Of a stretch of 64,000 bases of DNA, positions 36,124-44,208 are shown in pieces. The translations under genes were made by a program, and so were the position numbers. Position 1 is the first letter of the stretch, and each line of letters opens with the position of its first letter. Location of the stretch: the NCBI GenBank assembly GCA_902805545.1, contig CADCTD010000058.1, positions 1 to 64,000 on the forward strand, read 5' to 3'. The DNA comes from an uncultured Craurococcus sp. (lineage in GTDB: Bacteria; Pseudomonadota; Alphaproteobacteria; Acetobacterales; Acetobacteraceae). The notes under the pieces are model-generated. The model was not told the origin of the DNA. It did no database searches and saw only the letters and a list, made by a program, of their open reading frames with translations.

Positions 36124-37365
36124 ATGTTTGACGCCCATATGGCGACGCCATCGCAGGCCTCCGGCACGATCCGGCTGGGCTACGGCAAGCATGCCGACCC
36201 GCACATCGCCGTCCGCCAGTGCGCCGCCGCCATGGGACGGGTGACGCCGCAGCTGATGCTGGCCTTCTGTGGCGGCCGGCATGCGCCGGGGGCGGTGCAG
36301 GCGGCGCTGCATGATGAATTCGGCCCTGTTCCAGTCTATGGCGGATCCGCCGCCGGGGCGATCGGCCGGGACGGCTTCGGCTATGGCGGCTTCGAGATCG
36401 GCCTCATCGCCTTCGAGGACCCGGCGCTGGCGCCGCAGGCGGTAGTGACGCATGGCCTGCTCGCGGATGCCCGCGCCGCCGGCGAGGAGCTGGGCGCGGC
36501 CGTCGCCGCCATCGCCACCGAGGGCGCCGCGGTGTTCCTGCTCTTCGACAGCGTCGCCAGCGGCTCGCCGCCGCGGCTGCACCATGCCAGCCGGATCGTC
36601 GAGGGCTTCCATGCCGGAGCCGGCAACAAGCCGGTCTGCCTGTTCGGCGGCGGCCTGCTGACCGACATGAACCTCTCCGACGGCTGGGTCTTCGACGGCG
36701 CCGGCATCGCCAAGCATGCGGCCGTGGCCCTCGTCTTCCCGCCCACGGTCCTGGCCGAGACGATCATCATGCACGGCTGCCGGCCCGTCAGCGCCTTCAT
36801 GGAGATCACCCGCATCAACGGCGCCGAGGTCTACGAGCTCGACGGCAGGCCGGCGCTGCAGGTGATCGAGACCATGCTCGGCCTGCCGCTCGGCGGCTCG
36901 CGCGGGCAGGAGCTCTCGCTCGTGGCGACGCTCGGGCAGAAGCAGGGCGACCCCTTCGCCCCGCATGACGAGAACCTCTACGTCAACCGCCTCATCCTCC
37001 GCGCCAACCCGGCGACCGGCTCGGTGACGCTGTTCGAGCCGGACTTCGCCTGCGGCGACCGGGTGCAGATCATGAGCCGCGACAACCGGCTGATGCTCGA
37101 TTCCGTCGAGCGCGGCGTGGCGGATGCCAATCGCCGCCTGGTCGGGCCGGACAGCCTCCTCGCCCTCTATGTCGACTGCGCCGGGCGGGCCAGCGCCCGC
37201 AGCGGCGCGCCGATCGAGGAGGCGGAGGTCATCCGCCACGGCCTCGATGCCAGGCTGCCCTTCCTCGGCTTCTATTCGGGCGTGGAGATCGCGCCCTTCG
37301 CCAACCAGCCGAGCCGGCCGCTCGACTGGACCGGTGTCCTGGCCGTGCTGCGGAGGCGTTCCTGA
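36124..37365 (+). CDS. FIST domain sensor protein
   Basis: 413 residues. FIST_N spans about 30-230 (MLAFCGGRH, VPVYGGSAAGAIGRDGFG, CLFGGGLLTDMNLSDGWVF) and FIST_C about 230-390 (TRINGAEVYELDGRPALQVI, LGFYSGVEIAPF). FIST proteins are proposed to bind small ligands such as amino acids and to act with signalling enzymes. It is translationally coupled to the histidine kinase that follows (TGATG overlap), so it very probably serves as that kinase's soluble sensory partner. No transmembrane segment. Confidence 0.9.
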   Translation: MFDAHMATPSQASGTIRLGYGKHADPHIAVRQCAAAMGRVTPQLMLAFCGGRHAPGAVQAALHDEFGPVPVYGGSAAGAIGRDGFGYGGFEIGLIAFEDPALAPQAVVTHGLLADARAAGEELGAAVAAIATEGAAVFLLFDSVASGSPPRLHHASRIVEGFHAGAGNKPVCLFGGGLLTDMNLSDGWVFDGAGIAKHAAVALVFPPTVLAETIIMHGCRPVSAFMEITRINGAEVYELDGRPALQVIETMLGLPLGGSRGQELSLVATLGQKQGDPFAPHDENLYVNRLILRANPATGSVTLFEPDFACGDRVQIMSRDNRLMLDSVERGVADANRRLVGPDSLLALYVDCAGRASARSGAPIEEAEVIRHGLDARLPFLGFYSGVEIAPFANQPSRPLDWTGVLAVLRRRS

Positions 37366-38717
37366 TGGCCACCAGTGCACCCCTCGCCTCCCTCGGCCAG
37401 GTCGAACGCGAGCTCGCCTACTACCGGCGAGAATGCAACGACCTCGGCGCCCGCCTGCTCCGCCTGCAGGAGGAGCAGAGCCAGGCCTTCCGCGAGGCGC
37501 GGCGCAGCCGAACCGTGGCGAAGCTGATCCGCGAGGCCTATCGCCTGGCCGACATGCACATGACGGCGGAGGAGATCGGCGCCGCCCTGCTCGAGGTCGT
37601 CGTCGAGAACGCGCTCTGCGACGGCGCCGCGCTGCTGCAGCAGGATGCGGTGGAGGCGGGGTGCTTCCACGTCGTCCATGCCATCGGCCAGGTCGCCGCG
37701 CCCACCGTCCGGCTGACCATGCCGCCCGGCTTCTTCTTCACCACCGCGCGCAGCGTGCTGGAGCCGCAGGCCTATGCGCTGACCAGTATCCTCGGCCTGC
37801 CCTACATCCTCTGGGCGCATGACCGCTCGACCGGCCATGCGCTGATCCTCGGCAACCGCTCGGAGAGCAATGTCAGCCGGCCCTACGAGCCGGGCGACCA
37901 GGAGCTGATCGAGGGCGCGCTCTCGGTCTATATCGACGTGCTGCTGCGCAAGCAGGCGGAGACGGAGCTGCGCGCCGCCAAGGCGACGGCCGAGCGGGCG
38001 AGCGAGGCCCGCGCCCGCTTCCTCGCCACCTTGACCCATGAGCTGCGGACGCCGCTGACCGCCATCATCGGCTTCTCCGAGATGATGCTCCCCGGCTCGC
38101 ACTACCAGCTCACGCAGGGCGATGTCGGCCGCTATGCCGGCCATATCCAGGATGGCGGCAGGCATTTGCTCGCGCTCATCGACGGCATCCTCGACTACTC
38201 CAGCCTGGAGCAGGCGCTGCCGCGGCTCTCGCCGCAATGGCTGCCGGCCGAGGCGGTGCTGGCGGAGACGGTGAGCCTCGTCGCCGGCCTGGCCCAGACG
38301 CGGGAGGTGGCGGTGGAGATCCTGCCCACCGAGCAGCCCGTCGCGGTCTTCGTCGATCCGCTGCGCTTCCGCCAGGTACTGCAGAACCTGCTCGGCAATG
38401 CGGTGAAATTCGCCCCGGCCGGGAGCCTGGTGGAGGTTGCCGTCGCGCGGGAGGCCTGCGGCGGTGCCGTCTTCTCCGTGCGTGACCACGGCATCGGCAT
38501 GCAGCTGGAGGACATCCCCCGCGCGCTCGAGCCCTTCCAGCAGCTCGATAGCGGCCTGGCGCGGAAGGCGGGCGGCGTCGGCCTCGGCCTGCCGATCGCC
38601 AAGGGGCTGGTGGAGGCCCATGGCGGCAGCCTCTCCCTCGAGAGCGCGCCCGGCGAGGGGACGACCGCGCGGGTCATGCTGCCGGCGGAGCGGGTACGCG
38701 AGCAGGCCCGGCGCTGA
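37365..38717 (+). CDS. Soluble GAF histidine kinase coupled to the FIST sensor
   Basis: 450 residues. An N-terminal coiled coil (about 8-50; VERELAYYRRECNDLG) leads into a GAF-like region (about 60-190), then the dimerisation domain with His225 in LATLTHELRTPLTAIIG. The ATPase domain has N-box LQNLLGNAVKFAPAGS, G1 VRDHGIGM and the GGVGLGLPIAKGLVE G2 box. No membrane segment, so it is cytoplasmic. Its ATG overlaps the FIST stop (TGATG). No receiver is fused; the nearby single-domain receivers are candidate targets. Confidence 0.9.
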   Translation: MATSAPLASLGQVERELAYYRRECNDLGARLLRLQEEQSQAFREARRSRTVAKLIREAYRLADMHMTAEEIGAALLEVVVENALCDGAALLQQDAVEAGCFHVVHAIGQVAAPTVRLTMPPGFFFTTARSVLEPQAYALTSILGLPYILWAHDRSTGHALILGNRSESNVSRPYEPGDQELIEGALSVYIDVLLRKQAETELRAAKATAERASEARARFLATLTHELRTPLTAIIGFSEMMLPGSHYQLTQGDVGRYAGHIQDGGRHLLALIDGILDYSSLEQALPRLSPQWLPAEAVLAETVSLVAGLAQTREVAVEILPTEQPVAVFVDPLRFRQVLQNLLGNAVKFAPAGSLVEVAVAREACGGAVFSVRDHGIGMQLEDIPRALEPFQQLDSGLARKAGGVGLGLPIAKGLVEAHGGSLSLESAPGEGTTARVMLPAERVREQARR

Positions 38718-38752
38718 AGGCCGGTTGCCAAACCGCATGAGGGTTGCAAAGT

Positions 38753-38774
38753 CTCCGGCACGCTGACGCCGGAG
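38753..38774 (+). promoter_or_regulatory. Hairpin overlapping the ribosome-binding site of the dehydrogenase gene
   Basis: CTCCGGC (38753-38759) pairs with GCCGGAG (38768-38774). The 3' arm includes the GGAGGA ribosome site (38771-38776) of the gene starting at 38781, so folding would hide it. It may be a translational control element or simply the terminator of the upstream kinase gene. Confidence 0.35.
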
Positions 38775-38780
38775 GAACCC

Positions 38781-39701
38781 ATGGCCGCCGAGACCCCGCC
38801 CACCCGCGACCGGCCGGGCCTCGCCATCCGCACCGTCGGCGTGGTCGGCCTCGGCAATATGGGCCTCGGGATGGCGTCCAGCCTCGTCCGCGCCGGCTTC
38901 GCCGTCGAGGGCCACGACATCGACCCGGCCAGGCAGGGCGCGGCCGAGGCTGCCGGCCTCCGCTTCCGCGCGAGCCTCGCCGGGCTGCTCGGCGCCGCCG
39001 ATGCGCTGGTCTTCTCGCTGCCCTATGCCCGCGACGTGGAAGCCGTGGTCACCGTCCCCGGCGGGCTGCTGGAGCGGCGCGACCGCAAGGTGGTGGCGAT
39101 CGACACCTCCACCTCCGACCCCGGCACGTCCCGCCGCCTCGCCGCGCGCCTGGCCGAGGCCGGCCACGGCCTGCTCGATGCCCCGGTGAGCGGCGGCCCC
39201 TCCGGCGCGGCGGCCGGCACGCTCACCATGATGATCGGCGGCAGCGAGGCGGATCTCGACCTCGTCCGCCCCGTCCTTGCCGCCATGTCCGGCACGCTGG
39301 TCCATGTCGGCCCCTCCGGCGCCGGCAACATCGCCAAGCTTGTCAACAACATGCTCGTCGCCGCGCATCTGGTGACGACGGGGGAGGCGCTGCGCCTCGC
39401 CGAGGCCGCCGGCCTGCCCGCCGCTGCGGTGCTGCCCGTGGTCAATGCCGCGACCGGGCGCAGCGCGGTGAGCGAGGCCATGGTCCCGCGCTGGGTGCTG
39501 CCCGCCAGCTTCGACAGCGGCTTCTCCGCCGGGCTGATGCGGAAGGATGTCGGCCTGGCCATCGCGCTCGCCGAGGAGGTCGGCTGCCCGATGCCGCTCA
39601 GCGCCGCCGCCGCCCGGATCTGGACGGAGGCGCGCGAGCGCATCGCGGATGCGGACGACTTCACCCGCATGGCCGATTTCCGCACACCGCCCGTGGGCTG
39701 A
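38781..39701 (+). CDS. NAD(P)-dependent beta-hydroxyacid dehydrogenase (GarR/LtnD-like)
   Basis: 306 residues. Rossmann motif VGVVGLGNMGLGMASSLVRA (about 19-38), substrate motif LLDAPVSGGPSGAAAGTLT, and the catalytic Lys segment GNIAKLVNNMLVAAH all agree with the 3-hydroxyisobutyrate/tartronate-semialdehyde/L-threonate dehydrogenase family. The exact acid cannot be told. It stands alone: the HlyD-type adaptor gene converges with a gap of only 2 bp. A second, different member of the same family is at 53533-54444. Confidence 0.9.
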   Translation: MAAETPPTRDRPGLAIRTVGVVGLGNMGLGMASSLVRAGFAVEGHDIDPARQGAAEAAGLRFRASLAGLLGAADALVFSLPYARDVEAVVTVPGGLLERRDRKVVAIDTSTSDPGTSRRLAARLAEAGHGLLDAPVSGGPSGAAAGTLTMMIGGSEADLDLVRPVLAAMSGTLVHVGPSGAGNIAKLVNNMLVAAHLVTTGEALRLAEAAGLPAAAVLPVVNAATGRSAVSEAMVPRWVLPASFDSGFSAGLMRKDVGLAIALAEEVGCPMPLSAAAARIWTEARERIADADDFTRMADFRTPPVG

Positions 39702-39703
39702 GC

Positions 39704-41077
39704 TCAGTCGCGGAAGGCGCGGCGGAGGAAGTGGCGGACCGGCGTCAGCATCATGCTCAGCGGGGTGCGCGGCGTGCCGAGGATGTAGAGCTCCGCCGGC
39801 ATGCCCGCGACGAGCTGCACCTCCGGCACCAGCTCGAGCGTGCGCGGGTCGAGTTCGACGCGCACCGGGAAATAGGGCACGCCGCCATCGGGCGGGACGA
39901 CCGCATCGGCGCCGACCGTGGTGACATGGCCATGCACCATCGGCACGCTGCGCACCTTGTAGGCCGTCAGCCGGATGTTCACCGCCTGGCCGACCGTGAC
40001 CCGCTCGTTCCCCTCCTGCCGGACGCGGGCGTCGATGACCAGCCGGTCCCGCAGCGGCACGAGGTCGAGGATCGGCTGTCCCGGCAGGATGCTGGCACCC
40101 GGGGTGAAGGCCTGGACACTGGTCACCCGCCCATCCTCCGGCGCCACCACCTCGCGCCGCGCCAGCACGTCCTCCGCCGCGCGGAGCTGCTGTTGCGCCG
40201 TGGCGATGGCGGCCTCGGTGGACTGGATGTCGGTGGCGATGTCGGCCAGGCGCTGCAGGCGGATGCCCTCCAGCTGCCGCTGCGCCTGGATGATGCCCTC
40301 GCGCAGCTGCCTCTCCTGCGCCTCCGCCCGGCCGATGGCGGCGACGAAGCTCGCCTCCTGCTGCTGCAGGTTCAGGATCAGGAAGCGCGAGGCGAAGCCC
40401 TCGGTCAGCAGCCGGTTATAGCCGGCGATCTGCTCCCGCACCGCGAGCACCTGGCGCTGCGCGCCCTCGCGCTGCGCCCGGGCCCCGGCGACCTGCTCGC
40501 GCAACTGGCTGACCGAGCGCTCCTGCACCGCCACCTGCCCGTCGAAGGCGGCCCAGCGGGCGCCGAAGAGCGCCTGCTCGGCCTGGAGGAAGACGGCGGT
40601 GGCCGGGTCGGCCCGGCCCTGTTCCGCCACCTCCGGCGGAAAGGCGAGCCGGCGTTCCCCGGCCTGCTCGGCGGCGAGCCGGGCCGCCCGCGCCCGGCTG
40701 CTCCAATGGGCGGCGCGGGCCTGGATGGCGCTGGCCTCGGCCTGGGTGACATCGAGCTGCAGCAGCGGCTGCCCCGCCTGCACCACGCTGCCCTCCTGCA
40801 CCATGATCCGGCGCAGGATGCCGGGCTCCAGGAGGTTGATCGTCTTCCGCCGGCCCTCGGGGACGAGCTGGCCCGCCGCTCCAACCGCCTGCTCCATCGT
40901 CGTCATGGTCGCCCAGCCGATGAAGGGGATCAGCGTCAGCCCGAGGCCCAGCGCCGTCAGCCGCAGCATCTGGCCGAGGCCCGGCCGCTCCGGCACATGC
41001 CCGACCTGCTGCCGCAGCACCTCGAGCGGTACCGGGGGGAGGGCGGTGGACCGGCCTTGCGGGACCATGAGCTGCAA
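39704..41077 (-). CDS. HlyD-family membrane fusion protein (type I secretion adaptor)
   Basis: 457 residues. One transmembrane segment (about 38-58; LRLTALGLGLTLIPFIGWAT) is followed by the periplasmic beta-lipoyl half-motifs, a long coiled coil (about 110-300, Ala/Gln/Glu/Arg-rich) and the C-terminal HlyD signature region (REVVAPEDGRVTSVQAF, LVPLRDRLVIDARV). It matches adaptors of type I secretion (HlyD/PrtE group) that bridge an ABC exporter and TolC. No ABC exporter, TolC or repeat-toxin gene is adjacent. A TTG at 41077 is preferred because GAGGAG lies 9 bases upstream; ATG 41068 is the alternative. Confidence 0.85.
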   Translation of the reverse strand: MQLMVPQGRSTALPPVPLEVLRQQVGHVPERPGLGQMLRLTALGLGLTLIPFIGWATMTTMEQAVGAAGQLVPEGRRKTINLLEPGILRRIMVQEGSVVQAGQPLLQLDVTQAEASAIQARAAHWSSRARAARLAAEQAGERRLAFPPEVAEQGRADPATAVFLQAEQALFGARWAAFDGQVAVQERSVSQLREQVAGARAQREGAQRQVLAVREQIAGYNRLLTEGFASRFLILNLQQQEASFVAAIGRAEAQERQLREGIIQAQRQLEGIRLQRLADIATDIQSTEAAIATAQQQLRAAEDVLARREVVAPEDGRVTSVQAFTPGASILPGQPILDLVPLRDRLVIDARVRQEGNERVTVGQAVNIRLTAYKVRSVPMVHGHVTTVGADAVVPPDGGVPYFPVRVELDPRTLELVPEVQLVAGMPAELYILGTPRTPLSMMLTPVRHFLRRAFRD

Positions 41078-41489
41078 CGGCGGTCACTCCTCGTCAGCAG
41101 GCTTTGCGGGAAGCCGGCCTCACCTTCTAGTAGGTGCGGTTTACCAGTCTTTTGCCGGAAAGGCGCGCCCCTCCGGCAGCGGCGATGTGGCCGGGATGCC
41201 ACGGCGCCCGCTTCGCGGTTGGCATGGCAGCCGAGTCGAACGGCCCGAGAACGCCGTTCGCTGGCGTGTCGGCACCGCCAGCCATGCGAGCTGTCCCAAG
41301 GCTTATCCCCAGTCTTCTCCACGGCATTGGGGATAAGCTGGCGCTTGACCTTCACGGTGCCGCATCGGCAGCGTCCCGGACGACGACGATCGACGTAAAG
41401 TGCGCCGTTCCATTGTCCTGGCGAGCCATCCCGAAGATGGCGCTGTTCCTCCGGCCGCCCTTTTTATGAAAGCGCAGCGCCGAACGCGC
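41078..41489. other. 412-bp gap between HlyD adaptor and TetR genes
   Basis: No credible gene on either strand. The part near 41100-41150 is less GC-rich and probably holds the adaptor promoter. The inverted repeat at 41302-41339 is the only structured element seen. Confidence 0.45.
41302..41339. repeat. Perfect 11-bp inverted repeat with 16-base spacer
   Basis: GCTTATCCCCA (41302-41312) and TGGGGATAAGC (41329-41339) are exact reverse complements and A+T-richer than their surroundings. It lies 225 bp upstream of the HlyD-type gene and 150 bp behind the tetR gene. It could be an operator dyad or a terminator. The half-site resembles, but does not match, a DnaA box. Confidence 0.45.
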
Positions 41490-42086
41490 TCATTCCCTGG
41501 TCTTCAGCAGGCCCGAGGCGAGGCAACGAAACGCTTCAACGGCCTTGGCGAGGACGGCAGGCGGGTCGTCCGAGGCGGCAACCCAGAGCGCGGCGTTGAG
41601 CGCGGCGCCGTTGACCAGCCGGGCCGCAGCCTCGGCATCCACGGGCACCACCGTCCCCGCGGCGATCAGCGCCTCGATCGTCTCCGTCGTCGTCCGGAGG
41701 CAGGCGTTCTGGCCCGGCCACTGCGAGGGGTCGCCGAGCACGGCCGGGCCGTCCAGCAGCATGATCCGCTGGATCTCCGGCTCCAACGCCAGCCCGATAT
41801 AGGCCACTCCTTCCTCCAGGAAGCCAAGCCAAGGGGTTTCCGCCCGGTCGCGCGCGGCGCGTGCCTTCGCCACCATCTCCGCGTCGAGCTGTTCGATCAC
41901 GGCGCGCAGCAGGCCCTTCTTGTCGCCGAAATTGTGGTAGAGCGCGCCTCGCGTCAGCCCGGCGGCGGCGGTCAGCTCGTCCATCGATGCGGCAGCGTAG
42001 CCCTGTTCCGCGAAGGCCGCCCGCGCCGCCCGGATGAGCTTGGCCCGGGTTGCTTCCATCATCCGTGCGCGCTGTCCCGCAGCCAT
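41490..42086 (-). CDS. TetR family transcriptional repressor
   Basis: 198 residues. The N-terminal helix-turn-helix is clear: TRAKLIRAARAAFAEQGYAA, MDELTAAAGLTRGALYHNF and the GDKKGLLRAVIEQLD end typical of TetR proteins. The C-terminal ligand domain (about 60-198) is helical and unassigned. The ATG at 42086 was taken (a GTG at 42092 is also in frame). It is divergent from the ridA gene, and three near-identical 15-bp palindromes fill the 145-bp gap (see the operator entry). It therefore most probably represses itself and ridA. Confidence 0.93.
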   Translation of the reverse strand: MAAGQRARMMEATRAKLIRAARAAFAEQGYAAASMDELTAAAGLTRGALYHNFGDKKGLLRAVIEQLDAEMVAKARAARDRAETPWLGFLEEGVAYIGLALEPEIQRIMLLDGPAVLGDPSQWPGQNACLRTTTETIEALIAAGTVVPVDAEAAARLVNGAALNAALWVAASDDPPAVLAKAVEAFRCLASGLLKTRE

Positions 42087-42105
42087 GAACACCCCCCGAT
42101 TCTAA

Positions 42106-42172
42106 CATGCGCTGCGTATGCCAGTTGACATACGGGGCGTATGCGACGATATGTTTGCATACGGGGCGTATA
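42106..42172. promoter_or_regulatory. Three 15-bp TetR-type operators between tetR and ridA
   Basis: CATGCGCTGCGTATG (42106-42120), CATACGGGGCGTATG (42129-42143) and CATACGGGGCGTATA (42158-42172) share the dyad CATACG-N3-CGTATG with at most one mismatch per copy. Start-to-start distances are 23 and 29 bases. The middle copy overlaps a candidate ridA promoter: TTGACA at 42125-42130, 17 bases, GATATG at 42148-42153. TetR repressors commonly bind such dyads, so binding by the adjacent regulator is inferred. Confidence 0.75.
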
Positions 42173-42231
42173 TGAACATGGCCTCGCCGCCGGGAAAGGC
42201 TTCCCGGGTCCGACAAGAAAGGAATCCAGCC

Positions 42232-42630
42232 ATGGCCAAGCGCGACGCGGTCTTTCCGCCCGGACGGCAGGCGCTCTACGAGCGGCATCGCTATTCCGCG
42301 GCGATCCGGTCGGGCGACCTGCTTTTCGTCTCCGGCCAGGTCGGCAGCCGCGACGACGGCTCGCCGGAGCCGGACTTCGCGAAGCAGGTCGAGCTGGCCT
42401 TCCACCGGCTCGACACCGTGCTGAAGGCGGCGGGTTGCAGCTTCGACGATGTGGTGGACGTGACCACCTTCCACACCGATCCCCAGGCGCAGTTCGAGAC
42501 GGTGATGGCCATCCGCGACAAGGCCATCGGCGCGCCGCCCTATCCGAACTGGACGGCGGTTGGCGTGACCTGGCTTGCAGGCTACGACTTCGAGATCAAG
42601 GTCATCGCGCGCATCCCTCAGGCGGCCTGA
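42232..42630 (+). CDS. RidA/YjgF family protein
   Basis: 132 residues, the usual size. RidA proteins deaminate reactive enamines/imines or act in catabolic pathways. Family landmarks are RYSAAIRSGDLLFVSGQVG, LDTVLKAAGCSFDDVVDVT and the C-terminal VTWLAGYDFEIKVIARIP. The canonical Arg of enamine-deaminating RidA (in a C-terminal R-x-x-V-E-v pattern) is not evident, so this is more likely a Rid4-7-type member of uncertain activity. The ATG at 42232 follows AAGAAAGGAATCCAGCC. Divergent from tetR and preceded by its three operators, it is probably an inducible detoxification or catabolic gene. Confidence 0.85.
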   Translation: MAKRDAVFPPGRQALYERHRYSAAIRSGDLLFVSGQVGSRDDGSPEPDFAKQVELAFHRLDTVLKAAGCSFDDVVDVTTFHTDPQAQFETVMAIRDKAIGAPPYPNWTAVGVTWLAGYDFEIKVIARIPQAA

Positions 42631-42779
42631 AGGAGCCGGAGGCGGCACGGGCGGTGGCGTTCTCGAACCCGCGCGGCCTGTCCTCGCTTCCGGCGCCTTC
42701 GAGGATCCAGCCAGATCCCGCTTCCCAACCGGTGACGCAGGCCGGAAAGGGACCGACCCGCGTGGTGACCGGCAGCGCC

Positions 42780-43232
42780 TCAGCCCAGCCGCAGCCGCGC
42801 CTCCGTCGCCAGCCGGTCCGCCCGCTCGTTCATCGGGTCGCCGGCATGGCCGCGCACCCAACGCCATTCCACCTGGTGCGGCTTGGCCGCCGCCAGCAGC
42901 CGCTGCCACAGCGCCATGTTGGCGACCGGCTCCTTCGCCGAGTTGCGCCAGTTGTTCCTGACCCAGCCGTTGATCCAGCGGCTGATGCCGTTCCGCACGT
43001 ATTCGCTGTCGGTATGCAGCACGACGCGGCAGGGCCGCTTCAGCGCCTCGAGCGCGCTGATCGCCGCCATCAGCTCCATGCGGTTGTTGGTCGTCTCCGG
43101 GTCGCTGCCGGAGAACTCCCGCTCCGTCCCGCCGTAGCGGAGGATGGCCGCCCAGCCGCCCGGGCCGGGATTGGGCTTGCAGCCGCCATCGGTCCAGATC
43201 TCGACCGGGGGCTGCGTCTCGTCAGAGGCCAA
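42780..43232 (-). CDS. rnhA: Ribonuclease HI
   Basis: 150 residues. It hydrolyses RNA in RNA-DNA hybrids. Catalytic residues are found in [16 protein letters not shown] (Asp), [12 protein letters not shown] (Glu), [12 protein letters not shown] (Asp) and the late Asp/Asn of [11 protein letters not shown]. Full length for a bacterial type 1 enzyme without an N-terminal hybrid-binding domain. Its start overlaps the end of thrB by 11 bp, the usual ispH-thrB-rnhA order. Confidence 0.96.
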   Translation of the reverse strand: MASDETQPPVEIWTDGGCKPNPGPGGWAAILRYGGTEREFSGSDPETTNNRMELMAAISALEALKRPCRVVLHTDSEYVRNGISRWINGWVRNNWRNSAKEPVANMALWQRLLAAAKPHQVEWRWVRGHAGDPMNERADRLATEARLRLG

Positions 43233-44202
43233 GCGCGCCAGGTCCTTCGGCAGCGGCGAAGAAGCGGAGCTTCGCCAGGTATTCCAGGGGGTCCTTCCGC
43301 GTCACCAGCGCGCCGGCGGGCGTCGCCGTCCAATCGTAGAGACGGGTGAGGAGGAAGCGGATGGCAGCGCCGCGGCAGAGCACCGGCAGCGCCGCGCGTT
43401 CCTCCGCCGAGAGCGGGCGGATGCGCTGGTAGGCGGCGAGCACCGCATGCGCCCGCGTCACGTTGTAGGCGCCGTCCGCATCGAAGCACCAGGCATTGAG
43501 GCAGACGGCGATGTCGTAGGCGAGCAGGTCGGTGCAGGCGAAGTAGAAGTCGATCAGCCCGGAGACGACCGGCTTCCTGTCCGGCCCCGGCAGGAAGAAG
43601 ACATTGTCGGGGAAGAGGTCGGCATGGATCTGCCCGACCGGCAGCAGCCCCGGCGCCGGCCAGGCGGCCAGGATCGCGGCCAGCCGCCCATCCAGCTCGG
43701 CGACGAGGCCCGGCTGCACCGCATCGCCCCCCACTCGGCAGCGCTCGAGCAGCGGCCCCCAGGCCGCCGGGCCGAGACCGTTCGGCCGCTCGGCCGTGAA
43801 GCCGGCGCCGGCCGCATGCAGCCGCGCCAGCGCATCGCCGAGCGGCGCGCCATGCTCGGGCCGCACGCGCCGCGGCCAGACGCCGGGGAGGAAGGTGCAG
43901 ATCGACGCCGGCCGCCCGGCCAGCTCGCGCAGCGCGACGCCATCCCGTGCCTGGACCGGCTGCGGGCAGCGCAGCCCATGCGACGCCAGGTGCTCCATGA
44001 GGCCGAGGAACCAGGGCAGCTCCGCCGGGTCCACGCGCTTCTCGTAGAGGGTGAGGATGAAGTCGCCCGCGGTGGTCTTCAGCGCGTAGTTCGAATTCTC
44101 CACCCCCTCGGCGATGCCGCGGAAGGCGACGAGATCGCCGAGCGGATAGGCGCCGAGGAAGGTCCTGAGCGCCTCGTCGGTGACTTCGGTGTAGACGGCC
44201 AT
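43222..44202 (-). CDS. thrB: Homoserine kinase (APH-fold ThrB)
   Basis: 326 residues. This is the choline-kinase-like homoserine kinase found in Alphaproteobacteria rather than the GHMP type of enterics. Landmarks are [15 protein letters not shown], the nucleotide-binding Lys region [11 protein letters not shown], the Brenner-like [14 protein letters not shown] with catalytic Asp, and the metal loop [10 protein letters not shown]. It makes O-phospho-L-homoserine for threonine synthesis. It starts 6 bp after the ispH stop and overlaps rnhA by 11 bp. Confidence 0.95.
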   Translation of the reverse strand: MAVYTEVTDEALRTFLGAYPLGDLVAFRGIAEGVENSNYALKTTAGDFILTLYEKRVDPAELPWFLGLMEHLASHGLRCPQPVQARDGVALRELAGRPASICTFLPGVWPRRVRPEHGAPLGDALARLHAAGAGFTAERPNGLGPAAWGPLLERCRVGGDAVQPGLVAELDGRLAAILAAWPAPGLLPVGQIHADLFPDNVFFLPGPDRKPVVSGLIDFYFACTDLLAYDIAVCLNAWCFDADGAYNVTRAHAVLAAYQRIRPLSAEERAALPVLCRGAAIRFLLTRLYDWTATPAGALVTRKDPLEYLAKLRFFAAAEGPGALGL

Positions 44203-44208
44203 TGCCTG

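Noticed and set aside
41302-41339. Possible DnaA boxes or a replication origin
   Set aside because: TTATCCCCA differs from the TTATCCACA consensus in a key position and no DnaA-box cluster, AT-rich unwinding region or dnaA/parAB context is present.
38744-41398. A long plus-strand frame spanning the GarR-like gene and the HlyD-type gene
   Set aside because: Crosses two well-supported genes in other frames and shows no domain.
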